Of a stretch of DNA of 19,539 nt, positions 6,397-14,259 are shown piece by piece; within the stretch, counting starts at the first letter, position 1, and the number at the start of each line of letters is the position of its first letter. The stretch spans positions 11,976 to 31,514 of the forward strand of contig CAJUKK010000017.1 in assembly GCA_910586985.1 (NCBI GenBank), in the 5' to 3' direction. The translations under genes and the position numbers were made by a program. The stretch is from an uncultured Christensenellaceae bacterium (lineage in GTDB: Bacteria > Bacillota > Clostridia > Christensenellales > Borkfalkiaceae). The notes below the pieces were generated by a model. That model ran no database searches. It saw only the letters and a list, made by a program, of their open reading frames with translations, and was not told the DNA's origin.

Positions 6397-7851
6397 TTAA
6401 TTTCTGGAAGAATAGTTGGGAGCTTCCTTACTGATGGAAATGTCGTGCGGGTGGCTCTCCAAAAGTCCTGCGTTGGTGATACGTACGAATTCGGAATTTT
6501 TTCTCAAATCCTCGATCGTCGCCTTGCCGCAATATCCCATACCCGACCGCAGACCGCCTTTCATCTGATATATGATATCTGACACGCTTCCGCGGTAAGG
6601 GACTCTGCCTTCCACTCCCTCGGGTACAAACTTTTTCGCGTTCTCTTGGAAGTATCTGTCCTTCGAGCCAGCCGCCATTGCCGAGAGCGAGCCCATGCCC
6701 CTGTACACTTTAAAACTTCTGCCCTGATAGAGTTCCACTTCACCGGGGCTCTCCGCCGTACCGGCAAGCATAGATCCGATCATAACCGCGCTGCCGCCTG
6801 CCGCAAGCGCTTTGACAATATCGCCCGAATACTTGATTCCGCCGTCGGCGATAACGTGCTTTCCGCGCTTATCCGCCGCCTCCGCGCAGTCCATAACCGC
6901 TGTAAGCTGCGGAACTCCGATTCCCGCTATAACGCGCGTCGTGCAAATCGAACCGGGGCCGATTCCTACTTTTACGATATCGGCGCCCGCGTCGATAAGC
7001 GCCTCCGTCGCTGCAGCCGTCGCAACGTTCCCCGCAATGAGCGGCAGATTCGGATAATGTTTTTTAATTTCGGCAACTTTTTGGAGCACCATCTTGGAGT
7101 GCCCGTGCGCCGTATCGATCGCAACTACGTCCACTTTCGCATCGACAAGCGCGGCAACTCGATCCATCGTATTAGCCGCCGTACCGACAGCCGCAGCCGC
7201 AAGCAATCTTCCGTTTTCGTCGCGCGCGGAGTTGGGATACTGGATGGCTTTTTCGATATCTTTGATTGTGATTAAACCCTTTAAATAGCCGTTTTTATCG
7301 ACAATGGGTAACTTTTCGATTCTGTGTTTTCCGAGAATCTTCTGCGCATCGGCAAGAGAAGTTCCGACGGGCGCCGTAACAAGGTTGTCCTTCGTCATAA
7401 CGTTTTCGATCGGTTGATCGAAGTTCGTTTCGAATCTCAGATCGCGGTTTGTTAAAATACCGACGAGCTTTCCTCCGTGCGTTATCGGCACGCCCGAAAT
7501 ACGGTAACGCTCCATAAGAACAACGGCATCCCGCACAAGATTCTGCGGCTCAAGGAAGAACGGATCGGTAATCACGCCGTGCTCGGAACGCTTTACCTTG
7601 TCTACCTCCTTCGCCTGATCCTCAATGCTCATATTTTTATGTATGATACCCATTCCGCCTTCGCGCGCCATTGCAATCGCAAGACGGCTCTCGGTAACGG
7701 TATCCATCGCGGCGGAAATAATCGGAATATTCAACGTGATCCCGTCTGTCAATGCCGTGCGAAGATCGACGTCGCTGGGCAAGACGTCGGATGCCTGCGG
7801 TATCAGCAGGACGTCGTCAAAGGTCAACCCTTCCTTAATAATTCTACTCAT
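6397..7851 (-). CDS. guaB: Inosine-5'-monophosphate dehydrogenase
   Basis: Oxidises IMP to XMP with NAD+, the rate-limiting step toward GMP. The 484-residue length is typical. Early residues LTFDDVLLIP (9-18) are a family signature. Two CBS domains occupy about residues 90-205 (for example SGVPITHGGKLVGILTNRDL, 119-138) and can sense adenine/guanine nucleotides. The catalytic cysteine is C303 in GIGPGSICTTR. The IMP phosphate loop follows around IADGGIKYSGD, and the flap carries YRGMGSLSAM. GGAGG precedes ATG at 7851. The start overlaps the upstream gene's stop by ATGA, so translation is probably coupled. The product feeds GuaA encoded just downstream. Confidence 0.98.
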   Translation of the reverse strand: MSRIIKEGLTFDDVLLIPQASDVLPSDVDLRTALTDGITLNIPIISAAMDTVTESRLAIAMAREGGMGIIHKNMSIEDQAKEVDKVKRSEHGVITDPFFLEPQNLVRDAVVLMERYRISGVPITHGGKLVGILTNRDLRFETNFDQPIENVMTKDNLVTAPVGTSLADAQKILGKHRIEKLPIVDKNGYLKGLITIKDIEKAIQYPNSARDENGRLLAAAAVGTAANTMDRVAALVDAKVDVVAIDTAHGHSKMVLQKVAEIKKHYPNLPLIAGNVATAAATEALIDAGADIVKVGIGPGSICTTRVIAGIGVPQLTAVMDCAEAADKRGKHVIADGGIKYSGDIVKALAAGGSAVMIGSMLAGTAESPGEVELYQGRSFKVYRGMGSLSAMAAGSKDRYFQENAKKFVPEGVEGRVPYRGSVSDIIYQMKGGLRSGMGYCGKATIEDLRKNSEFVRITNAGLLESHPHDISISKEAPNYSSRN

Positions 7852-8480
7852 TCGAAATCCTCCAAAAATTTTATCACGTTATTCAAATCGGTATTGTCGC
7901 CGTCAAACCGCCCTCTGTTCACGGCGTCTTTTAAAGCTTCTTTCAACATTCCGCAAAATTCAGCGTTTTCGGCACGCCGCGCCTCTACCGCAAGCGCTAT
8001 CACCGCATTGTATTCGGGGAAATTCTTTTCCGTATTATCGATTGCAAAATTAATCGTTTCAGACTTCTCTTCTTTCGTCTCCGCAAGATGATATTTGGCG
8101 CACGACGCCGAAGAATAGATATACGCGCGATATGTTCCCGCCGTATGCGCGCCCTCGAATGCGCCCGCATCCCTGTCGCGACTCTCGCAATACTCTTTAA
8201 AACTTTGATGGGCGATCAGCTCTTTGAACCGATCGTCCGCTTTTTTATAATTTCCGTTTGCATAAGCAACTTCCGCCGCGCGGGCGAGGTATCCAATCTC
8301 CTCGTTTCTGCCGTAAGCCTCGTATGCATAATCCGAACTCATGCCGCCGAGCCCCAACGACGCCGTGATATTCATCATTGCGACAGGCGCGGCAAGCGAC
8401 ATGATTCCGAACAACGATAAGAGAACAACGCACGCCGCGATAAACGTAATGAGGGCGGTTTTTAAGACGAGTTTTTTCAT
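7848..8480 (-). CDS. Membrane-anchored helical protein of unknown function, first gene of the guaBA unit
   Basis: I do not recognise the family. The 210 residues begin with a positively charged start and one hydrophobic segment (about 7-33) that could be a membrane anchor or an uncleaved signal. The remainder is polar and predicted mostly helical. Residues 60-100 (GYLARAAEVAYANGNYKKAD and onwards) look like a TPR hairpin, and LNNVIKFLEDF ends the chain. The body probably faces outside. The start at 8480 has only a weak AAGG upstream. Its stop overlaps the guaB start (ATGA), and a strong promoter lies about 43 bases upstream, so it is co-expressed with guanine nucleotide synthesis. No link to purines is visible in the protein itself; operon position is the only clue. 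Confidence 0.72.
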   Translation of the reverse strand: MKKLVLKTALITFIAACVVLLSLFGIMSLAAPVAMMNITASLGLGGMSSDYAYEAYGRNEEIGYLARAAEVAYANGNYKKADDRFKELIAHQSFKEYCESRDRDAGAFEGAHTAGTYRAYIYSSASCAKYHLAETKEEKSETINFAIDNTEKNFPEYNAVIALAVEARRAENAEFCGMLKEALKDAVNRGRFDGDNTDLNNVIKFLEDFE

Positions 8481-8522
8481 CGGAAGGCAACCTTGTCGTA
8501 TTTGTCTTTTGATATTCCATAC

Positions 8523-8551
8523 ATTTTAACACAAACATATGAAAAAATCAA
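8523..8551 (-). promoter_or_regulatory. Sigma-A promoter for the guaBA unit
   Basis: On the minus strand TTGATT (8551-8546), 17-base spacer, TAAAAT (8528-8523). The expected leader is only about 35 bases, so there is no room for a purine riboswitch between it and the first gene. Confidence 0.75.
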
Positions 8552-8706
8552 CTGCAAGAAAGAAAAAAAGTATATTTTTTTACAAAATTTTAATTTCCGT
8601 AAGAACGCGCAAACAAAAAATCGCGTTTGTTCGCTTTTAGAATGTGCTTTACAAGTATGATAGGCGGAACAAAGCGCACTTCCTATAAACAATTAAAAAA
8701 TAAAAA

Positions 8707-8745
8707 TTGTAAAAAAGCTCTCGAACAAGTTGTTCGGGAGCTTTT
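8707..8745 (-). terminator. Strong terminator after the metallo-hydrolase gene
   Basis: A 15-base stem, AAAAGCTCTCGAACA (8713-8727) with TGTTCGGGAGCTTTT (8731-8745), has a single wobble pair and a 3-base loop. It is followed by six T on the minus strand and starts 13 bases past the stop. Confidence 0.9.
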
Positions 8746-8757
8746 AATAAATATAAT

Positions 8758-9519
8758 TTATAGCCAAACCGCCCAATCGCCGTATCGAAACGTTCCTGCA
8801 CCGTGATGTAGCTTGCCTTGCGTTTTCAGCTCACGGAAAGCATCTCTCATTCTAACCGCTATTTCAGGTTGAATATCCAATGAGTGATGTGCTGGAAATA
8901 ACTTTTTAGACGGTAATGCGGCGACCACTTCGAGCGATCGCAAATACGCTTCGGGATCGGTAGACGGATAATAAGCAAACAACGTACCCTTATAAATCAA
9001 ATCGCCCGTAAATATATAGCCGCGCTCTTGTTCCCAAAAACAAAGATGTCCCGGCGAATGCCCTGCGGTATGTAAGACTTCGATATTCCTATTTCCAATA
9101 TCAATTATCTCGCCACCGCTTAATATCATTGTCGGTGTTCCTTGAAACATTTCATAAGTGTTTACGTCAAAGCCTTTTGGTAAATCGGAACGGTCTATTA
9201 CCATATCTCGGATAGTTTGAATCGACAGCGGAAATTTGCCGTTCAGCCAATCCAACTCGGCTCTGTGTGCATAGAAATCGGGAAAATATTTATGTCCGCC
9301 TATATGATCCCAATGAATATGAGTTCCAACGGCGGTAATGGGTTTATCCGCAAGCTTCCGAACTTGCTCATAAATATTACAAATACCAAGTCCTGTATCA
9401 ATCAAAAGGCAACGCTCACTCCCAATTAAAAGGTAGCAATGCGTTTCTTCCCAATGACGATATTCGCTTATGATATAAGTCGTATCGTCTATCTTATCAA
9501 TCGTAAACCAATCCTTCAT
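8758..9519 (-). CDS. Metallo-beta-lactamase-fold hydrolase
   Basis: A 253-residue, probably dizinc, hydrolase of the MBL fold without signal peptide. The zinc ligands are complete: THIHWDH (H67, H69, D71, H72), H154 in HTAGHSPGH, D173 in FTGD and H211 in FPAHHSL. The fold's first strand signature LLIDTGLG is at 39-45. The pattern is closest to small-molecule or glyoxalase-II-like members rather than true beta-lactamases or RNases; the substrate is unknown. AAGGAAC precedes ATG at 9519. It is a single-gene unit with its own promoter and terminator. Confidence 0.88.
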   Translation of the reverse strand: MKDWFTIDKIDDTTYIISEYRHWEETHCYLLIGSERCLLIDTGLGICNIYEQVRKLADKPITAVGTHIHWDHIGGHKYFPDFYAHRAELDWLNGKFPLSIQTIRDMVIDRSDLPKGFDVNTYEMFQGTPTMILSGGEIIDIGNRNIEVLHTAGHSPGHLCFWEQERGYIFTGDLIYKGTLFAYYPSTDPEAYLRSLEVVAALPSKKLFPAHHSLDIQPEIAVRMRDAFRELKTQGKLHHGAGTFRYGDWAVWL

Positions 9520-9556
9520 GAATGTTCCTTGATAAATTACTGTTTATTACACAGTC

Positions 9557-9585
9557 ATTATATCATATTGAGAGCGAAAAAACAA
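9557..9585 (-). promoter_or_regulatory. Promoter of the metallo-hydrolase gene
   Basis: On the minus strand TTGTTT (9585-9580), 17-base spacer, perfect TATAAT (9562-9557), about 38 bases before the ATG. Confidence 0.75.
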
Positions 9586-9675
9586 GCGGTTGATAAATGC
9601 AGCTCACTACACCTATTTTGCTACGCTACATAAATTATGCTGATTCTGCGTTTCTTTTCAACCACGCAAAAATAA

Positions 9676-9704
9676 GAAAAAAGGCGTGGTTTTACGCCAC
9701 GCCT
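9676..9704 (-). terminator. Terminator after the amylase unit
   Basis: AGGCGTGG (9682-9689) pairs with CCACGCCT (9697-9704). On the minus strand a run of six T follows. It lies about 80 bases past the amylase stop. The rest of the gap up to 9556 holds no gene that I can support. Confidence 0.85.
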
Positions 9705-9784
9705 GATTCTTTTTTGTCAAACAGGTTACCGATAATTTCCCATGAAAACTCAGTCAGTCCGCCCGTTCTTTTTTCCGGTGCCGT

Positions 9785-11512
9785 TTATAATTCTTTTGCA
9801 AGTATAATGCTTTCGTACGGCTGTAACGTGATCTCGCCGTCCACCACTTTCAGCTCGTTATGATAAGTCATATAGAGCAACTTATAGCCCGTAACGTCAA
9901 ATTTAAATTTAACAGTTTCATCGCGCATGTTGTGGAGCATAACCGCTTCCTGATGCTCGGAGACCATTTTATACGACGTTATGTTGTCCGCCGCCGTGAA
10001 TCCTTCGAACCTGCCCTTGAACAGCGCCTCGTTCTCGCAACGGATATGAATCAACGTTCGGATCGCCGATAAAACGGAATCGGGATCGACGTTCTGTTCT
10101 TCAAACGGCTGCGTATAGTCGCTCTTGTCCGGTTTCTTCCCGTAAATATTCCAATAGTCCAGACGCGTCGTCTGTAACGGATCGCCCTTCGCCCAAGGGA
10201 AGGAGAGTTTAAATATCTCGCCGCTGTTCTTATTACCGAGCATACCGATCTCGTCCCCGTAATACATAAACGGCAGTCCCTCCAGCGTCAACGAAAACAT
10301 TTGCGCAAGTTTAATTTTGCGGGGATCGTTACCGAACACGCCAGCCATGCGGTTCACGTCGGCATCCGTCTGGAAAGGCGCGTTGATATAATTATCGTTC
10401 GTAACCTTTCTATATTTTTTATAATCGGAATTGAGTTTGACTCCGAGCAAATTACCGCTTTGAGGCGTCTTTATCTCGTCGCGCAGAGCGTAAATTAGTC
10501 CGAAATCAAAATCCGACTTCATCGAACGCATATATTCCGCCCGCTGATCCACGTTACTCGTGAGCACTTCGCCCACAAGATAGGTATCGGGATTGATCGT
10601 CTTGCAATAGTCAAAAAATTCCGTCCAGAACTCGTAATTGTACTCCTCCACCGTCTTTGTCGCCGATTTCGGAATTTCCGCTTTCGAATAGATATGAGGC
10701 GCAGAGTCGAGACGAAATCCCGCGCAACCCTTGTCCAACCAGAATTTGGCGATCTTCTTCACTTCGTCGCGGGTGGATTGATTGTCGTAATTGAGATCGG
10801 GCATATACCCAGCGTACAGACTTGCCGCCATCTCGCTGTCGGGAACGTCCGCATCTTTGTTATAAGGATTGCCGTTTTTATCGTATCTGCTCCAGCTCTC
10901 GTAACCGAGAACGGCGGCATCAAGGTTGACGTCCTCTTTGTTTTCGATATCGTTATAGAATCGGTAATATTCACGGTAAGGACTGTCGGGGTTTTGCAAT
11001 GCGTCTAAAAACCACGGATTCTTATTCGAGGTGCAATTGAGTACAAGATCGATGATCACGGAAATCCCGCGCTTGTCGCACTCCTCGATAAGTCTTTCAA
11101 AATCCTCCATCGTGCCGTACTGCGGATCGATGGAATAATAGTCCTCGATATCGTATTTATGGAAGGTACTTGCAGGCATGATCGGCAGAAGCCACATTCC
11201 CGTGATTCCAAGATCGTCGTCCGTCGTCGGATCTCCGTCGTTGAGATAGTCAAGCTTTTCAATGAGACCGGGAATATCGCCGATACCGTCGCCGTTCGAA
11301 TCGGCAAACGAATAAACAAACATCGTATACCATGCGCCCTGATAGGGTTTATCCATATCATATTTGACCGAACGGTCGAGTAAGAGCGTCGTCTCTTGGG
11401 GAGTTTGTTCCTCGGGCGGCTCTTCTCCGCAACCCGCAAGCGTAAATCCGCAACAAAGTGCCGTCAGCATTGCGACGCCGAATGCCGCCGCACGTAATTT
11501 CTTTTTTCTCAT
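9785..11512 (-). CDS. Extracellular GH13 alpha-amylase-like lipoprotein lacking two conserved active-site histidines
   Basis: A 575-residue lipoprotein: signal peptide with lipobox TLAGC (C28), then a proline/glutamate-rich linker and a GH13 barrel. DSNGDGIGD (71-79) is the usual calcium-site loop, and MPASTFHKYDIEDYYSID marks strand 2. The catalytic residues fit nucleophile D269 in GFRLDSAPH, acid/base E315 in LVGEVL and stabiliser D385 in FQTDADVNR. Region I reads DLVLNC where the family has DVVxNH, so that histidine is C160. Region IV has DAD instead of NHD, so the second histidine is A384. A short all-beta C-domain ends at YESIILAKEL. It would act on alpha-glucans at the cell surface if active. 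GGAGAAAG supports ATG 11512, which overlaps the upstream stop (ATGA). Confidence 0.92.
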   Translation of the reverse strand: MRKKKLRAAAFGVAMLTALCCGFTLAGCGEEPPEEQTPQETTLLLDRSVKYDMDKPYQGAWYTMFVYSFADSNGDGIGDIPGLIEKLDYLNDGDPTTDDDLGITGMWLLPIMPASTFHKYDIEDYYSIDPQYGTMEDFERLIEECDKRGISVIIDLVLNCTSNKNPWFLDALQNPDSPYREYYRFYNDIENKEDVNLDAAVLGYESWSRYDKNGNPYNKDADVPDSEMAASLYAGYMPDLNYDNQSTRDEVKKIAKFWLDKGCAGFRLDSAPHIYSKAEIPKSATKTVEEYNYEFWTEFFDYCKTINPDTYLVGEVLTSNVDQRAEYMRSMKSDFDFGLIYALRDEIKTPQSGNLLGVKLNSDYKKYRKVTNDNYINAPFQTDADVNRMAGVFGNDPRKIKLAQMFSLTLEGLPFMYYGDEIGMLGNKNSGEIFKLSFPWAKGDPLQTTRLDYWNIYGKKPDKSDYTQPFEEQNVDPDSVLSAIRTLIHIRCENEALFKGRFEGFTAADNITSYKMVSEHQEAVMLHNMRDETVKFKFDVTGYKLLYMTYHNELKVVDGEITLQPYESIILAKEL

Positions 11513-12651
11513 TTTTTCTTTCTCCACATAATCACTGCGGTCACTCCGCCGACTGCGAGCATACATCCGAATGCTATGAGAATGTACGCCCATATCGGCA
11601 ATCCCGACGATTTTTCGGAATCTTCAGGCGCGGGATCGGGCGTCTCGTCGGGTTTCTCATCGCCGCCTTCGTTATCGGTCACCGTAATGCTGAACTCCGT
11701 CGTCTTTCCCTCGCAAGTCACCGTCACAGTTTTTGTTCCGGCAACGGATGTGTCGAATCCAGAGAGCATGCCGGCCGTAATTGCGATCTCCTCCGTAGAA
11801 GAATCGGAATAGGTGACGACAAGCGTACCGCCTGCAAACGCCGCTCCCTTTTCGTAATTGGTTTTGATCCCCTGCTTGACGGCAACCGACGCAAGCACAG
11901 GGCGAACGGCGGGAATGCCGCTGACCTCCGTATATTTGCCGCTCAGATCTTCGCGGTGCTCATAGTTCTCTTCGGGATTGAAATAGACGTCTTTGGAATG
12001 CTCCGCCCCGACGATGATCTCCGCCGAAGTCGGAACAACCCACCAACTGAACGAGTACATATCGTCTCCCTGAAACTTGATTCCGTTGGGAATGGTCTGA
12101 CTCTGCGTGTTCGGTCCGTACTCGTATACGGGATAACAATCGTAATCGTTAAAATACTGCTCGAGCATATCGAGATATAAAAGCGGCAAATTGGACGCCG
12201 CCTCACGCACGGTGACTATATCGCCCGACCGCGTCAGAGTCGCGTCGATCCAGGAATCCGCATTTTTACCCGCAAGCGTCTTTGCCTTAGCGTTATAATC
12301 GTCAATATCGTCAAAATCAAATTTTAAACGAAGATAAGTAGAATCTTTTTTTCCCGCGCCCATTGAAACGGTAATTTTTGCGTCGTCAAGCGCGCAGAAC
12401 TCCTTTAACTTTTCGGCAAGCGCGTCGCCCTGCAACAGCATAAACGCCGTATTATTCCCCGCGGTGTAGTCTCTTCCGCCGAGCGCCTCTTCGTCGCCGT
12501 AAACCCGAACAACGACTTCTTTCGTTCCGCTCAGATCGCTGTAGATCGTAAGCGTAGACGAAACTTCCGCCTCTGAACAACCCGCAAATGCCAACACCAT
12601 GATAAGCGCCGCCATCAGAGCCGAAAAAATGCCCAGTCTTTTCCTCTTCAT
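11509..12651 (-). CDS. Surface lipoprotein with bacterial Ig-like domain and C-terminal membrane segment
   Basis: A 380-residue envelope protein. Residues 1-25 form a lipoprotein signal ending AFAGC (C25). The next ~225 residues are a beta-rich region I do not recognise (begins SSTLTIYSDLSGTKEVVVRV). Residues about 250-323 look like a bacterial Ig-like domain (Big_3/4 style) with LVVTYSDSSTEEIAI and GTKTVTVTCEG. A Pro/Glu/Asp linker (about 324-348) leads to a hydrophobic helix (about 352-376) and a WRKKK tail, as in a stop-transfer anchor. Having both a lipobox and a C-terminal helix would attach both ends to the membrane. AAGGAGGAAA precedes ATG 12651. It is the first gene of a unit with the amylase, whose start overlaps its stop, so a role in polysaccharide binding or display is plausible but unproven. 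Confidence 0.8.
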   Translation of the reverse strand: MKRKRLGIFSALMAALIMVLAFAGCSEAEVSSTLTIYSDLSGTKEVVVRVYGDEEALGGRDYTAGNNTAFMLLQGDALAEKLKEFCALDDAKITVSMGAGKKDSTYLRLKFDFDDIDDYNAKAKTLAGKNADSWIDATLTRSGDIVTVREAASNLPLLYLDMLEQYFNDYDCYPVYEYGPNTQSQTIPNGIKFQGDDMYSFSWWVVPTSAEIIVGAEHSKDVYFNPEENYEHREDLSGKYTEVSGIPAVRPVLASVAVKQGIKTNYEKGAAFAGGTLVVTYSDSSTEEIAITAGMLSGFDTSVAGTKTVTVTCEGKTTEFSITVTDNEGGDEKPDETPDPAPEDSEKSSGLPIWAYILIAFGCMLAVGGVTAVIMWRKKK

Positions 12652-12685
12652 AATTTCCTCCTTGCGTCATATAACGACACTTCAA

Positions 12686-12713
12686 ATTGTACTTTACAAA
12701 GAGCGTGAAACAA
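12686..12713 (-). promoter_or_regulatory. Promoter of the lipoprotein-amylase unit with overlapping inverted repeat
   Basis: On the minus strand TTGTTT (12713-12708), 16-base spacer, TACAAT (12691-12686). An inverted repeat TTGTA-N3-TACAA (12687-12699) overlaps the -10 and could be an operator. Confidence 0.55.
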
Positions 12714-12763
12714 GACGTTTTTTTGCCCATAAATAGCAGGAAATTGCAAGCGGCGGTTTACAA

Positions 12764-12791
12764 GAAAAACCCGCCGGAATCCCGACGGGTT
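12764..12791 (-). terminator. Terminator of the membrane-regulator cassette
   Basis: A 24-base hairpin (12768-12791) with outer stem AACCCG/CGGGTT, one mismatch, an inner three-pair GC stem and a 4-base loop. Five T follow on the minus strand. It lies 14 bases past the XRE regulator stop. Confidence 0.85.
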
Positions 12792-12804
12792 TAAAATCAT
12801 GCAA

Positions 12805-13278
12805 CTATTTTTTATTTTTCAATTCGCGGTACAGACAAACGGCGAATACGGCGCAAAGTACCGCTCCGATCAACGCCGCAATTCCCCAGACCGCCGATCG
12901 TCCAAAGTAAAGCGCGGACGACGTCGTCTCTTCTGCGCTGAAAATAAAGAGCGCCACCGCCGCAACGGACAAAATCAAAACACTGAATATAAGACAAATA
13001 AGAATCGCTGCTTTTACTTTGGAAAATTTTTTGAGCGCAACCGATTCTGCGGTACAAGTCTTACCAAAAAACAGTTCGTCCATACTAACGCCGTACAAAC
13101 GGCACAGCTCCGCCGCTTTATACGCGTCGATTTTTACTTTATCGTTTTCCCAATTGGAAATAGTTTGTCGGGAGACGTCTAATTTTTCCGCGAGATCATC
13201 TTGCGAATCCCCGTTTTTCTCCCGAAGTCGATACATTCTTTCGCCGAGACTGTATGTCTCGCTGTTTTTATCATTCAT
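12805..13278 (-). CDS. XRE-family regulator with two C-terminal membrane helices
   Basis: A 157-residue protein. Residues 10-65 are a clear XRE helix-turn-helix, with SQDDLAEKLDVSRQTISNWE (25-44) covering the turn. Residues 72-88 link to two hydrophobic helices at about 89-114 and 128-150, and the C-terminus (RELKNKK) is cytoplasmic by charge. A DNA-binding domain tethered to the membrane suggests envelope sensing. It is the last gene of a three-gene cassette, 31 bases after the small membrane protein. No Shine-Dalgarno sequence precedes ATG 13278; instead TACTAT (13290-13285) lies six bases before it, as in a leaderless transcript from an internal promoter. A later in-frame ATG (residue 15) would cut into the HTH and is unlikely. 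Confidence 0.9.
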   Translation of the reverse strand: MNDKNSETYSLGERMYRLREKNGDSQDDLAEKLDVSRQTISNWENDKVKIDAYKAAELCRLYGVSMDELFFGKTCTAESVALKKFSKVKAAILICLIFSVLILSVAAVALFIFSAEETTSSALYFGRSAVWGIAALIGAVLCAVFAVCLYRELKNKK

Positions 13279-13309
13279 AGTAAAATAGTAAGTTGTAAAT
13301 TAATTTTAG

Positions 13310-13528
13310 TTATTTTCGCCGCTTTTTATAAGCGATAATCAATCCGATCACAACACACAAAACGATCACGGCAAGATACGGTATCGCGAAAAAAAACGCC
13401 ACAGACGGAGACGCCCCGTACTCTGCATGCTTGGCAAGATGAACGTACTCACACGTTATATGCACGATCCCCGCAATCGCAGCCGCAACGATTATACCGA
13501 TCAATATCCATTTATATAATTTTTTCAT
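13310..13528 (-). CDS. Small two-helix membrane protein of unknown function
   Basis: 72 residues with two hydrophobic helices (about 7-27 and 43-66), a 15-residue loop containing His and Glu (HITCEYVHLAKHAEYGAS), and a strongly basic tail (YKKRRK). By the positive-inside rule both ends are cytoplasmic. I recognise no family. Its start overlaps the stop of the secreted hydrolase gene by ATGA, with GAGG just upstream, so the two are probably made in proportion. Possible roles are immunity or partner protein for the secreted product, or a signal relay to the membrane-tethered regulator that follows. Confidence 0.78.
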   Translation of the reverse strand: MKKLYKWILIGIIVAAAIAGIVHITCEYVHLAKHAEYGASPSVAFFFAIPYLAVIVLCVVIGLIIAYKKRRK

Positions 13529-14259
13529 GCCGCCTCACATTTTTCCAAAACTGACAAATCGTCGAAAGAAAAGCTTGTTTGCCAATCCAACGAATTTTTT
13601 GTTGCCAGAGGATTATTCAAATAGAATTTAGTATTTATATAATAACCGATACTCATATTAACAACAACGTCTTTATTTGTCGAATAATTATATTGCATGA
13701 TTGATTTTTTTAAATTGGTCGGCGTATTTATGACTCCGCAAGAAACTTTTGTATCAGAAAAGCTGTTCCAGACTCCCGAAGCAAACGTTGAACAATTCGA
13801 AAGAGCGCTCCACGATTCATGCGTATTGATATATGTATTGATCGTTTGCAATTGGCTCAGCGTAACGTTTTCATCGATTGAAACTCTGTTCTGATATCCG
13901 TTCAAATGATTCACAGTATAACTTTCAAGATTATACCATAAGCCTTGCGGATCTCTATTTCCCCACGTGCCGAGCGTAACGCCGCCCTGAAACCCGATTT
14001 CTTTTTTACCTACGGTAAGCGTACGCATGGATATGTTGGTAACGGCGATAAACGCATGTCCCGAAGAATTGATCCCGCTCGAACTGCCGTCTGAATCGTT
14101 TCCGTCAACCGCCACAAAAATTGCGACATTCGCCACATACGAATCCGCAGACGCAACCGCGATATCCGCCGCAAAAATAACCGCTATCAAAGACAGCATA
14201 GCAAAAAAGCCTGCGCTGCACAGACAGAATAATTTTTTAACCGATTTAAACCGACACAT
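13525..14259 (-). CDS. Secreted protein with predicted permuted papain-like (NlpC/P60-type) Cys/His domain
   Basis: A 244-residue exported protein. A signal peptide covers about residues 1-38, with a likely cleavage after VASA. The mature part has a conserved-looking GHAFIAV (67-73, H68), then LGTWGN (96-101) and GLWYNLESY (106-114), then NCSTFASGVWNS (155-166, C156). Histidine before cysteine, with the cysteine in N-C-x-x-F-A at a helix start, is the layout of circularly permuted NlpC/P60-like hydrolases (DUF4105/YiiX/LRAT group). The activity (peptide, amide or acyl bond) cannot be told. GGAGGAAAG precedes ATG 14259. It heads a cassette with a small membrane protein (ATGA overlap) and a membrane-tethered regulator. 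A weak promoter candidate (TTGTCA-N17-TAAAAA on the minus strand, around 14330-14360) is uncertain. Confidence 0.72.
   Translation of the reverse strand: MCRFKSVKKLFCLCSAGFFAMLSLIAVIFAADIAVASADSYVANVAIFVAVDGNDSDGSSSGINSSGHAFIAVTNISMRTLTVGKKEIGFQGGVTLGTWGNRDPQGLWYNLESYTVNHLNGYQNRVSIDENVTLSQLQTINTYINTHESWSALSNCSTFASGVWNSFSDTKVSCGVINTPTNLKKSIMQYNYSTNKDVVVNMSIGYYINTKFYLNNPLATKNSLDWQTSFSFDDLSVLEKCEAA

Noticed and set aside
8600..8690. Imperfect repeats (CAAAC/GTTTG and GTGCTTT/AAAGCGCAC) in the gap upstream of the guaBA promoter, considered as a structured RNA or riboswitch
   Set aside because: They lie upstream of the promoter rather than in the leader, have mismatches, and show no known riboswitch core.
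11513..11593. N-terminal extension of the amylase up to 11593
   Set aside because: The extension would bury the lipoprotein signal behind 27 basic residues; GGAGAAAG and the ATGA overlap fix the start at 11512.
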